From Methylogaea oryzae (GTDB lineage Bacteria; Pseudomonadota; Gammaproteobacteria; Methylococcales; Methylococcaceae), in assembly GCF_019669985.1 (NCBI RefSeq), contig NZ_AP019782.1, positions 62,001 to 126,000 on the forward strand: a DNA stretch of 64,000 bases, in the 5' to 3' direction. Position numbers and translations under genes: made by a program. The stretch's first letter is position 1; every line of letters begins with the position of its first letter. Shown here piece by piece: positions 7,325 through 14,939 of the stretch. Under the pieces are notes generated by a model that was given only the letters and a program-made list of their open reading frames with translations, ran no database searches and was not told the DNA's origin.

Positions 7325-9772
7325 TCAGTGCCCCTGCGTGCTGGAGATTTTGATGGGCACGATGGCCGGCGGCGGAGCCGTTTTGGCGTTGTGGCCGTGG
7401 GCCGCCGGATTGGCCCGGCGGTTGGGGCTGCGCGGCTGGCCGGCGGCGGGCGGTTCCAGGTTGAGCGCGGGCAGCGCCACGTAACCGATGAACAACAGTG
7501 CCAGCAGGCTTATGGGCCAGAACGCCAGCCAGAAGGGCAGGGTCGCCCGCAAGTATTCCACCCCCCGCATGATGCGAATTTGCTCCCCGGTGTGGGCGAT
7601 GTAGTCCTGGTATTCGGCGGCGTCGAACGCGCGCAGGAAATTGAGCGCCTGGAAGAATTCGCCGCTGCGGTAGTTTTCGTAGGCGTTGCGCAGGAACAGG
7701 TTGAGCGCTTTCAGCTGGCGCTTGTGGGTATGCGGCCCTTGCGTCTGCGCCAGGTACATGACCACGTCCTCGACGTTTTCCGCTTCCTGGGGCAGGGTCA
7801 GGTGCGGCACGATGTAGCGCCACAGGCTGGGACGGGCGTGATGCACGGCGTAAACGTGGTCGAGGTAATGCAGCAGCACGTCCAGGGCTTCCGGCGATTC
7901 GATGGCGAGCAGCGCGCCTAACGCCTGGGTTTTCACCGACAGTTCTTCCGGCGTTTGCTTCAGGGTGTCCACCAAGCCCTGGACGGCGGCTTTTTCCTCC
8001 TCGTCGCGCCAGCTGGGGGCGGCGTCGCCGACGATGGAATTGCTGGCCGTGCCGTCGTTGAGCACCAGGTCGATGATGTATAGCGCCTTCTGCTTGTCGC
8101 CGACGTTGGCCAAGGCGGTGACGGCCCAGGCGCGGCCGAAAGCGTCGGAGTTGCTGCGGTAGTTTTGCAGCATGCGGACGATTTCGGTGAACTTGGGGTC
8201 GCTGGAGCCCTGGGTGTCGCGGATGGCGAAATTGCCCACGGCGATGGCGGCCAGCCGCCGCACTTCCGGGCTTTGGTCGCGCATCAGCTCGAACACCAGC
8301 GGCAGGGTGTAGGGATTTTTCAGCTCGGCCAAGCGCCAGGCGGCGTTGGCGCGCACCGCCGGATCGGGGTCGATGAGCAGGGCGTCGGTGCGCTCGCTGT
8401 AGCGCTGTCCCAGCACTTCGACGATGTCGCGGTAAATCTCGGCGGACAGCCCCATGAGCGGTTCGCCCGCCGCCGGCGGCTGGTTTTCGGCGGAGAGTTT
8501 CCTGAGGCCGTGGCGCACGTATTCCTGCTCGAAAGAGGCGCCGGACAGCTTTTGCAGGGGCGGGTATTTGTCGCGGTTGAGGAAGTCGGCGACGGACTTG
8601 GCCGGCGCGACGCCGTAGAGGGTCCGAACCCGCACGCCGAAGGCGGCTTCCAGGAAGGCGTCCAGGCGGGCCTGGGAGTAGGAAATGACCGGCAGGATTT
8701 TCTTGCGGTAATCCAGCAGCGGTTGCAACGCCGGCTGGCCGATACGCTGGAAGCCCCGCAGCACCGCTTCGCGCTTGGCCAGGTAGAGGTCGAGGAATTG
8801 CCGGTTGAGGCGTTTCTGGCGGGGGTATTCCTCGTCCAGTCCGTCGTAAATGTCGATCAGCGGCTTCACCAGGCGGATGTCGTTGCCGTAGTGGCCGACC
8901 ATGAAGTCGATGAATTCGACTTTGTGGGATTCGTCCACCTTGCCGTCTTCCAGCAGCCCCAGCAGCGCGTGCAGGCGTTCCTCCGCCTGGCGCTCGCGGA
9001 AGGCGGTTTCGTCGGTGTCCAGCAGGCTCCAGGTTTCCAGCAGGGTTTTGTAGCGCGCCTGGGAAATGGCGTTTTCCTTGAGCAGGTCTTCCACGTTGCC
9101 GCGCTCCAGGGCGTGGCGGCGCATATTGGTGCTGGATACGGACGTGGCGTTGAGCTGGGCTCGCACTTCCGACAGGTCGCGCTCCTGCTTTTCCCGCAGG
9201 TTTTGCAGCACTTCGCGAATGCGGGAGTCCTTCTGCATCAGGGGCCACAATTCGTCCCAACGCACGTCGCGGGTGGCCCCGCTTTTGGCGGGCGGGGCCG
9301 GCGTCGCGGCCGGGTTCGCCTCGGTTGCGTTGCCGGGGGCGTTCGCTGCGGACAGGGGGAGGCCCAATATCCAGGCCTTTTGCACGTCCTTTTCCGCCAA
9401 GGGGCGCGGCTGGTTTTGCGACAGAGCGGCGAAGGGCCGGTCGCCGTAGGGGATCTGCGTGGCGCTATACAAATAGCCGCCGACGAACAACAGCAGCACC
9501 AGCAGCGCCTGGAAAACGATCTCCCCCCAGAATGAGGCGGTGAACACGCGATAGAGCAGGTACACGGCGAGGAAGACGAAGGCGCCCAGTTGCAAGGCGG
9601 GCGGCCAGTGCAGCAGCAGCGGTTCGGATGCGACGATGAGGCAGGCGGCGCCGATGAGGAAATAGAGGATCAGGCTGGCGATGAGCCGATCCTGATGGGA
9701 TTTGGATTTGTGGCGGAACACCAGCAAGGCGATGGCCGCCGCCAGGGCGATGAACGTGGTGAAAAACATCAT
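7325..9772 (-). CDS. HEAT-repeat polytopic membrane protein, function unknown
   Basis: The 815-residue protein starts with about four hydrophobic helices within residues 1-110. A Pro/Ala-rich linker and a coiled-coil-like charged region follow, then HEAT-type helical repeats in roughly 440-660 ('DPAVRANAAWRLAELKNP', 'SPEVRRLAAIAVGNFAI'). A last membrane helix lies near 745-770 and a Pro-rich tail ends the protein. Thus a large domain of about 600 residues is exposed on one side of the inner membrane, probably as a protein-binding scaffold. It lies between the giant amidotransferase-like gene (166 bp upstream, with an inverted repeat in the gap) and the outer-membrane lipoprotein (2 bp downstream). 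An ATG one codon in is an alternative start. I do not recognise a characterised family. Confidence 0.8.
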   Translation of the reverse strand: MMFFTTFIALAAAIALLVFRHKSKSHQDRLIASLILYFLIGAACLIVASEPLLLHWPPALQLGAFVFLAVYLLYRVFTASFWGEIVFQALLVLLLFVGGYLYSATQIPYGDRPFAALSQNQPRPLAEKDVQKAWILGLPLSAANAPGNATEANPAATPAPPAKSGATRDVRWDELWPLMQKDSRIREVLQNLREKQERDLSEVRAQLNATSVSSTNMRRHALERGNVEDLLKENAISQARYKTLLETWSLLDTDETAFRERQAEERLHALLGLLEDGKVDESHKVEFIDFMVGHYGNDIRLVKPLIDIYDGLDEEYPRQKRLNRQFLDLYLAKREAVLRGFQRIGQPALQPLLDYRKKILPVISYSQARLDAFLEAAFGVRVRTLYGVAPAKSVADFLNRDKYPPLQKLSGASFEQEYVRHGLRKLSAENQPPAAGEPLMGLSAEIYRDIVEVLGQRYSERTDALLIDPDPAVRANAAWRLAELKNPYTLPLVFELMRDQSPEVRRLAAIAVGNFAIRDTQGSSDPKFTEIVRMLQNYRSNSDAFGRAWAVTALANVGDKQKALYIIDLVLNDGTASNSIVGDAAPSWRDEEEKAAVQGLVDTLKQTPEELSVKTQALGALLAIESPEALDVLLHYLDHVYAVHHARPSLWRYIVPHLTLPQEAENVEDVVMYLAQTQGPHTHKRQLKALNLFLRNAYENYRSGEFFQALNFLRAFDAAEYQDYIAHTGEQIRIMRGVEYLRATLPFWLAFWPISLLALLFIGYVALPALNLEPPAAGQPRSPNRRANPAAHGHNAKTAPPPAIVPIKISSTQGH

Positions 9773-9812
9773 GGGCGATATTCCGCTTCTTGTTATGGTT
9801 GCGCGCCGCGGG

Positions 9813-9904
9813 ATGATAAGCAGACAAAGCGAAACCCCAGCGCCTTGCCCTACAGGGGGAGAACCAAAGCAAAGGCATCAAAGCCCGCTTTGTCTGCTTA
9901 TCAT
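9813..9904. repeat. Long perfect inverted repeat between two genes of the novel cluster
   Basis: ATGATAAGCAGACAAAGCG (9813-9831) is matched perfectly by its reverse complement at 9886-9904, giving 19-bp arms around a 54-bp spacer. No flanking target duplication and no T-tract were seen. It lies in the 166-bp gap between the HEAT gene and the giant gene. It could be a small non-autonomous (MITE-like) element or an intercistronic RNA hairpin. Confidence 0.85.
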
Positions 9905-9938
9905 TCCGGCGCCTGTGGCGTGGGCCGACCGGCGGCGC

Positions 9939-12900
9939 TTACGCCGCCGCCGCCCAAGCCTCGCCGTTATTGGCCGCCAGGTGTTGCCGCAGAAATTCCC
10001 GCTGCTCCTCGCCCAGGCAGGCGGTGGGCAGGCTGATGCGGCAGCCCTGGCGGGCGTTGTCTATGACGAAGTGCTCCTCGCCGTCGATGACGCTCAGCAC
10101 GCCGACGAACTTGCCGCCGTTTTTGCCTTTGCCGTCGCCGACCAGTTTGCCCCGCTCCAGGCCTTTGCCCGGACGCAGGCGGATTTCCGGGGCATCCAGA
10201 GTTTGCGCCGCCCACGGGGCGTGGCGGTTGACGGTGATGCTGACCGCGTCGCCGTGGACGGCGAACACGCCCAGCGTGTCGTCGGCGACGGCGATCGCCT
10301 GGTTGAGCGATTCCAGCACGCTGCGCGGTGCCATGGTTTCCACGTGGATGTCCATGGGCGACACCGGATGCTTGGTGGACTGGATTTGCGCCTGGTTGGC
10401 GGTGTCCGCTTCGCCGGTGAGGTTCATCAAATCGATGCCGTGGCTGAGGAAGCCCTGATAAATCCAGGACGAGCCGGGAATCCAGTGGATGACCCGCCAC
10501 ACCGCTTGGTTGACCAGCTCTTTGCGGCGTTCGCCGAGGACGAATTCGACGATGAGGCCGTCGCACAAGTCGATCAGGCGGCGGTTGACCAACCGCAGCG
10601 TTTCCGGCGACAGCCGCTTGTCGTATTTGCGCCGCAGCGGCTCCAGGGCGTCGGACAGCACCGTTTGATACGGCCGCGCCGCTTGGTCGCGGGCGTTGCG
10701 GTTCATGTAGCAGGAACCGTGGCGCACTTTGTCGCGGGACTGGGGCTGGCCGTGGTTGAAACGGATGCCGCCGATCTGGGCGAACACCATGTTTTCTTCC
10801 GCCGCGTTGTTGGCCTCCTCGATCCCCAGCCGCTCGTCCGGCGTGCGGTGGACGGTGACGACGCCGCGATGGGCGCGGATGCCGAAGCGGTGCAGGGCGT
10901 CCTGCACCGTGTCGGCCCAATAGAAATAGGGCGTGAGGAAGGCCGGCGCGTTGGAAAACAGCGTGGCGTTGTAGCGCTCCACCATGCGGGCGATATAGCG
11001 CCGGTCGATGTACAGCTCGGCCCGCGCGCCGATGCGCTCCAGCACCGGCCGGCCTTGCCAGTAGCGCACGCCGCAGTGGATCAGCCACAGCGCCGAGAGG
11101 AACAGCGCCGCGTCCAGCACGTGGGCCAGCATGGGCACGCCGGCGATGGACTGGAACGGCGCGGTCAATACGGCGAACACCGGCACGCCGAACAGGGTGG
11201 CTATCACGATATAGGCGGCGAATATGGCGTAGGCGCGCACGAACTCGATGGTGTTTTCCGCCCGCGCGGCCGCCTCCCTTTCCAGGGCCGCCGTATCGGG
11301 CGAGTCGATGGCCTGCCCCGCCGCGTTGCGGCCGACCCGGTTGGGGATTTCCACTTCGTAAACCACGGTCTGGAAGTCGCGGAATGCCTGGATATCGGCG
11401 AGCTGCAGGTCGTGGCGGATTTCCAGGTGCTCTAGGCCGGCGCGATCGCCGTTGGCGGCCAAGTCCTGGCGCAGGGCCAGCGCGCGCTGGGCCAGTTGCA
11501 GCAGGATTTCCGTCAGCACCGCGTGGGTCGCCACCGGCACCAGGGTGGCCGCTTCAGAGCGGCGCCGGCCGCAAGTGCCGTCCGGGGCCCAATGGCTCAG
11601 GTTGACGAAGGTGTTGGGCAGCAGCGGGTCTTCGGGATGGTAGCCCTGGCCCAGGGCTTGGGTCATGGAGTTGAGGAAGCTTTGGCTGAGCACGAAGCAG
11701 CGCTCGGTGCCCACCAGTTCCCGCGCCTTGCGGATGGCCGCCAGGGTGGATTGGGTCTGGGCGGAATTGCTGACGCCGATGAACAGCGTTTTCTCGCCGT
11801 AGCGGCCGATGCCTTCGCGCTTGGTGCGCTTCATTTCCTTCAGCACGTTGCCGGAGTTCTCGGCGCGGATGCGCAGGCCGGGCAGGATGGAGTGCAGGGC
11901 CTGGGCGAATTCGTTGACCAAGTCCTGGTTGAAGTCCACGCCGAACAGCACCAGGTCGTGCTTGGACGGGTCGCGCTGCGGGTCCAGCAGGTTCTGGAAC
12001 AACAATTCGCTCAGGTGCTCCATGGCCGGCACGTTTTCACCCCTGGGGCCGAAGGAGTCCACCACTCGCCGCAAAATGTAGGGAATGTCGTCGATATCGC
12101 GCCGGACTTCTTCGCCCGGCGCCTCCTTGCGGTTGTGGCGATCGATCTTTTCGTTGCAGGTGATGGCGAACCAGCCGCAAGGCGTGTCGCGATCCGCCGG
12201 CACGGTGCCGGGGGCCGGCTGCGGGATTTGCGTCAGGTCGTCGTCCGCCAGCGCGCGGTTGTAGATGCGAATGGGGTCCTGTCCGGGCTGGGGGCGGTAT
12301 TCCACCGTGGCGTACTGGCCGTCCTCCAGGTAAATCTGCACGGCGTCGTCGTCGGCATCGCCGCGTTGCAGGGAGGAGGTGACGCCTTGCGGTTCGGCGC
12401 TGCCGAAAATTTCGCCCCTGGTGCGGTTGTGGCCGATGGAAAAAGCCTGGGTGAGAGAAAAGACGCCCAGGCGCGGCTCCAAGGTGGTGCAAACCATGAG
12501 GGCGAATTCCCCCACCATGTCGCGGGAGGCGCGACGCATCACCCAAGCCAGGTTGTGCTTGTAGAACGCCGTTTCGAAAGCGGCGATGTAGCGTTCGGCG
12601 GCGGCCTCAATCATGTCCGCGCCGATGCTGCCGCGCAAGGCCTCGCGGATTTTTTGCTTGGCCGCATCGCTCAGGTCGTCGATGGAGCGGGCGTCTGGCT
12701 TGAGCAGCCGGTCGCCCAGTTCCGCGCGCGCCTTGCTCACGGCCAAGTCGATGTCCTCGGCCCAACCGTACAAGCGGTACAGGTCGAAGCGGCCTTGGCA
12801 TACGTCCCGGTTGAAATCCAGCGCCGTGGTGAAATAGGCGTAGCGCAGCGACTTGTAGGCCAGGCCTTGCGTGTAGACGAAATCCACCCATTCGGCGACG

Positions 12901-14018
12901 CTGCGGGAGTCGGAATTGCCTTGGGAGGTGGTGGCCGGCATGGCGGTCGTGAATACCGCGCGGGCTTCCAGTTGGCTGAAATATTGCCGCACTTTTTGGC
13001 CGTCGACGGTGAATTCCAGGTGTACCCCGTCCATGTCGCCGTTGTGGGCGATCATGTTGAACACTTCGCCGAAGTGGCTGACCAATTGGCCGTCTTCGAC
13101 GCGGTGGTGCATCATCGCGTCGAAGTGTTCGTACCAGTGGGGCTGGGCGTTGTGCCAATGGGTAGCGCCGCCCGTGGCATAGCGCAGGTGCAGCAGGATC
13201 GCCTCGAAATCGCCGGTTTTGGCGTAGCCTTCCCGGCCGGCTTTTTTCAGCAGATTGACGATTTTGCCGCACACCACCTTGACGATGTCTTCGCGCTTGC
13301 CCTTGACGGCCTTGTCGAAAATCACCGACAGGGCGTCGAGTTTTTTCACGATGATGGAAAAGCCGCCCGATTGGCCGCCGCGGGTGGACGCCTCGCGCGC
13401 CAATAGCTCCACCAGTTCGCGCAAGCGGTCCGACACCAGCAGGGGCGATGCCTTGTCCTCTTCGGTCAGGCGGTAGCGCACGGCGAAAGCCGGCCCGCAG
13501 GCCAGCGGCGACGCGCCGCCGCTGAAGATGGCCCGGATGTCGGGCAGGGAGATCATGGCCAGCAGCGAGCCGGCGGCGAAATACAGCAGCGCCAACCGGC
13601 TGGCCGGGCCGGGGTGTTCGATGCCGGCATACAGCACGGCCGCGGCGGCCAGCGCCAGCAGGTTCATGGCGATGCCGCCGGCGGCCACTAGGCGGCATCG
13701 CAGCGGCGACGTCAGGGCGTGTTCCAGCCGGGGAGGCTGGGCGGAGCATTGCGGAATGGCGCGGTAAGGAAGCAGGCTGCGGGCCAGATCGCCGGGGGCT
13801 ACGCCTTCCAGGATGGCTCTGCCCGACAAGGCCGCGCGGTCGCCGGTGGCGAAAAACAAGGCCAGGGCGTGTCCCAGGCCGTGCAGGGGCATGGCCAGGG
13901 CGTTGCTCCAGCGTAGCGGCAGCAGCAGGGCTTCCGCGCCGGCGCGCCCCAGCGTGGAGGCTAAACCGTCTTTAAGGGCTAGGCGCGCGACACGGTCGAA
14001 GTGTTTTGCTGTTGGCAT
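9939..14018 (-). CDS. Giant GlmS-like amidotransferase/SIS membrane protein
   Basis: The 1359-residue protein has these parts in order. (1) A membrane domain (about 25-160) with His46-Gly-Leu-Gly-His50 followed by 'AAGGIAMNLLAL', recalling M50 site-2 proteases but with the catalytic Glu replaced by Gly. (2) A class II glutamine amidotransferase domain from Cys174-Gly to about 575, with R279-YATGG, N290-AQPH, HNGD 325-328, GNSD 367-370 and the 'YLEDGQYA' stretch, as in GlmS. (3) A SIS-like sugar-phosphate isomerase region (about 685-850), with SNSAQTQST where GlmS has SQSGETADT. (4) Two or three membrane helices (about 925-985). (5) A C-terminal part of about 370 residues that I do not recognise. 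Class II enzymes need an N-terminal Cys, so cleavage before Cys174 is inferred. GlmS itself is about 610 residues. Substrate unknown. Confidence 0.75.
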   Translation of the reverse strand: MPTAKHFDRVARLALKDGLASTLGRAGAEALLLPLRWSNALAMPLHGLGHALALFFATGDRAALSGRAILEGVAPGDLARSLLPYRAIPQCSAQPPRLEHALTSPLRCRLVAAGGIAMNLLALAAAAVLYAGIEHPGPASRLALLYFAAGSLLAMISLPDIRAIFSGGASPLACGPAFAVRYRLTEEDKASPLLVSDRLRELVELLAREASTRGGQSGGFSIIVKKLDALSVIFDKAVKGKREDIVKVVCGKIVNLLKKAGREGYAKTGDFEAILLHLRYATGGATHWHNAQPHWYEHFDAMMHHRVEDGQLVSHFGEVFNMIAHNGDMDGVHLEFTVDGQKVRQYFSQLEARAVFTTAMPATTSQGNSDSRSVAEWVDFVYTQGLAYKSLRYAYFTTALDFNRDVCQGRFDLYRLYGWAEDIDLAVSKARAELGDRLLKPDARSIDDLSDAAKQKIREALRGSIGADMIEAAAERYIAAFETAFYKHNLAWVMRRASRDMVGEFALMVCTTLEPRLGVFSLTQAFSIGHNRTRGEIFGSAEPQGVTSSLQRGDADDDAVQIYLEDGQYATVEYRPQPGQDPIRIYNRALADDDLTQIPQPAPGTVPADRDTPCGWFAITCNEKIDRHNRKEAPGEEVRRDIDDIPYILRRVVDSFGPRGENVPAMEHLSELLFQNLLDPQRDPSKHDLVLFGVDFNQDLVNEFAQALHSILPGLRIRAENSGNVLKEMKRTKREGIGRYGEKTLFIGVSNSAQTQSTLAAIRKARELVGTERCFVLSQSFLNSMTQALGQGYHPEDPLLPNTFVNLSHWAPDGTCGRRRSEAATLVPVATHAVLTEILLQLAQRALALRQDLAANGDRAGLEHLEIRHDLQLADIQAFRDFQTVVYEVEIPNRVGRNAAGQAIDSPDTAALEREAAARAENTIEFVRAYAIFAAYIVIATLFGVPVFAVLTAPFQSIAGVPMLAHVLDAALFLSALWLIHCGVRYWQGRPVLERIGARAELYIDRRYIARMVERYNATLFSNAPAFLTPYFYWADTVQDALHRFGIRAHRGVVTVHRTPDERLGIEEANNAAEENMVFAQIGGIRFNHGQPQSRDKVRHGSCYMNRNARDQAARPYQTVLSDALEPLRRKYDKRLSPETLRLVNRRLIDLCDGLIVEFVLGERRKELVNQAVWRVIHWIPGSSWIYQGFLSHGIDLMNLTGEADTANQAQIQSTKHPVSPMDIHVETMAPRSVLESLNQAIAVADDTLGVFAVHGDAVSITVNRHAPWAAQTLDAPEIRLRPGKGLERGKLVGDGKGKNGGKFVGVLSVIDGEEHFVIDNARQGCRISLPTACLGEEQREFLRQHLAANNGEAWAAAA

Positions 14019-14078
14019 GGCACGGTCCCATTTTTGTTTTTCTCGTTACCAAGGTGCGCATTCTTCGATTTGCCGGCG

Positions 14079-14465
14079 TCAGGAGCACAAGCTCCGCGCC
14101 CGGTCGCTGGCGGGCTGGGCGCCGCCGCCGGCGCTCACCCGCCAGCGGTAGCGCAGCTCCATGCTCTTGCTGGCGAGAAAGGCCCGTTCCACGTCGTAGC
14201 CGCCGTCCCGCGCGAACACTCGCCAGCCCAAATCCCGATGGCTGGGCTTCAGCTTGTGGTCGAGGAATTGGTCGACGGTTTCGCCGGACTTGCAGGATTG
14301 GTTTTTGACGACGCGTTCCGCGTCGGGATAGTCCACGGCGGCTTGGACGGGGCCGGCCTGGACGGCGCACAACAGCAGGGACGCTGCGATGCCTTGCCAA
14401 AAGGAGCGTGTTTGCTGCAGCGCTTGGTCTGCTTGCGGACGGTGGGTATGGGGTGCGTGGCTCAT
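14079..14465 (-). CDS. Small secreted protein, first gene of the novel cluster
   Basis: The product has 128 residues. After a polar N-terminus of about 20 residues comes a signal-peptide-like helix (SFWQGIAASLLLCAVQAGPVQA-A). The mature part shares 'SHRDLGWRVFA.DGG.DVERAFLASKSMELRYRWRV' and the terminal 'SDRA.SLCS' with the protein at 2285-2596. The start is supported by a strong AGGAGGG six bases upstream. It lies 60 bp upstream of the giant amidotransferase-like gene on the same strand, so they are probably co-transcribed. The family is not recognised. Strong conservation of a short Arg/Trp-rich core between paralogues suggests a specific binding surface in the periplasm. Confidence 0.75.
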   Translation of the reverse strand: MSHAPHTHRPQADQALQQTRSFWQGIAASLLLCAVQAGPVQAAVDYPDAERVVKNQSCKSGETVDQFLDHKLKPSHRDLGWRVFARDGGYDVERAFLASKSMELRYRWRVSAGGGAQPASDRARSLCS

Positions 14466-14560
14466 GGCCGTCCCTCCTCGTTAATCGTTATTGTTCTGTC
14501 GGCCGTTGCGGGATCCCGGTTCCGGCTTGCCCGTTGCTCGTGCGAGGCGTCGAGGCGACG

Positions 14561-14575
14561 GCACCATGATGGTGC
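14561..14575. promoter_or_regulatory. Palindrome 1, possible operator
   Basis: GCACCAT-G-ATGGTGC is a perfect palindrome with 7-bp arms around one central base. It lies about 100 bp downstream of the predicted transcription start of the small secreted protein gene and has the same design as the palindrome at 14716-14730. Confidence 0.4.
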
Positions 14576-14679
14576 GTCCCGCTCCGCCGGTTGCCGCGTC
14601 CGCGGGTGTCCTCGGAGTGCGGGCATCATTGCCTTTGCGCCGATTTTTAACGACGCGCTGGCTGGCTGGCGGATTGAAC

Positions 14680-14706
14680 GTTATAGCAAACTCGGTTTCG
14701 CGTCAA
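14680..14706 (-). promoter_or_regulatory. Sigma-70-like promoter of the novel cluster
   Basis: On the minus strand TTGACG is followed after 15 bases by TATAAC. Both boxes are good, but the spacing is shorter than the ideal 17. The site would give a leader of about 200 bases to the gene starting at 14465. Confidence 0.4.
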
Positions 14707-14715
14707 TACGATTGA

Positions 14716-14730
14716 GCGCCATAATGGCGC
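14716..14730. promoter_or_regulatory. Palindrome 2, possible operator
   Basis: GCGCCAT-A-ATGGCGC is a perfect palindrome with 7-bp arms, immediately upstream of the predicted -35 box. With palindrome 1 it shares the pattern GC-R-CCAT-N-ATGG-Y-GC, which suits a dimeric regulator. Confidence 0.4.
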
Positions 14731-14939
14731 GTAATTCTTTTATGCGCGCACCAATATGGATCATTTTTGTGCGTTAGGCGGGGGAGGCGGCTCGGATTTC
14801 GGGCAGCGTCGAGCGGCACGCGCCACGGATTGGCGCGCCGGCGGCGTGATCGAGCGCGCGGCGGGGAAGGCGGGCGCACTGCCCGGGGCTTGTGGGGGCG
14901 GGCGCGCGGGGCGCCCTTTACGGCAGGCGGCGGAAAGGA

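Larger units (their letters stand above)
14466..14939. other. 474-bp intergenic region with palindromes and a promoter
   Basis: No gene is supported here. The region separates the end of the Bat operon from the start of the giant-enzyme cluster. It holds an AT-richer island around 14650-14760 with a sigma-70-like promoter and two related 15-bp palindromes, listed separately. Confidence 0.7.

Noticed and set aside
7325-9260. Upstream extension of the outer-membrane lipoprotein frame over the HEAT gene
   Set aside because: The frame stays open to 9260, but a proper lipoprotein signal peptide begins at 7322 and the HEAT-repeat protein occupies the other frame. The extension is not coding.
11496-13406. 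Plus-strand frame of 636 codons opposite the giant gene
   Set aside because: The composition is typical of antisense frames (Gly/Val/Ala/His-rich). The minus-strand frame contains recognisable enzyme motifs, so the plus frame is a shadow.
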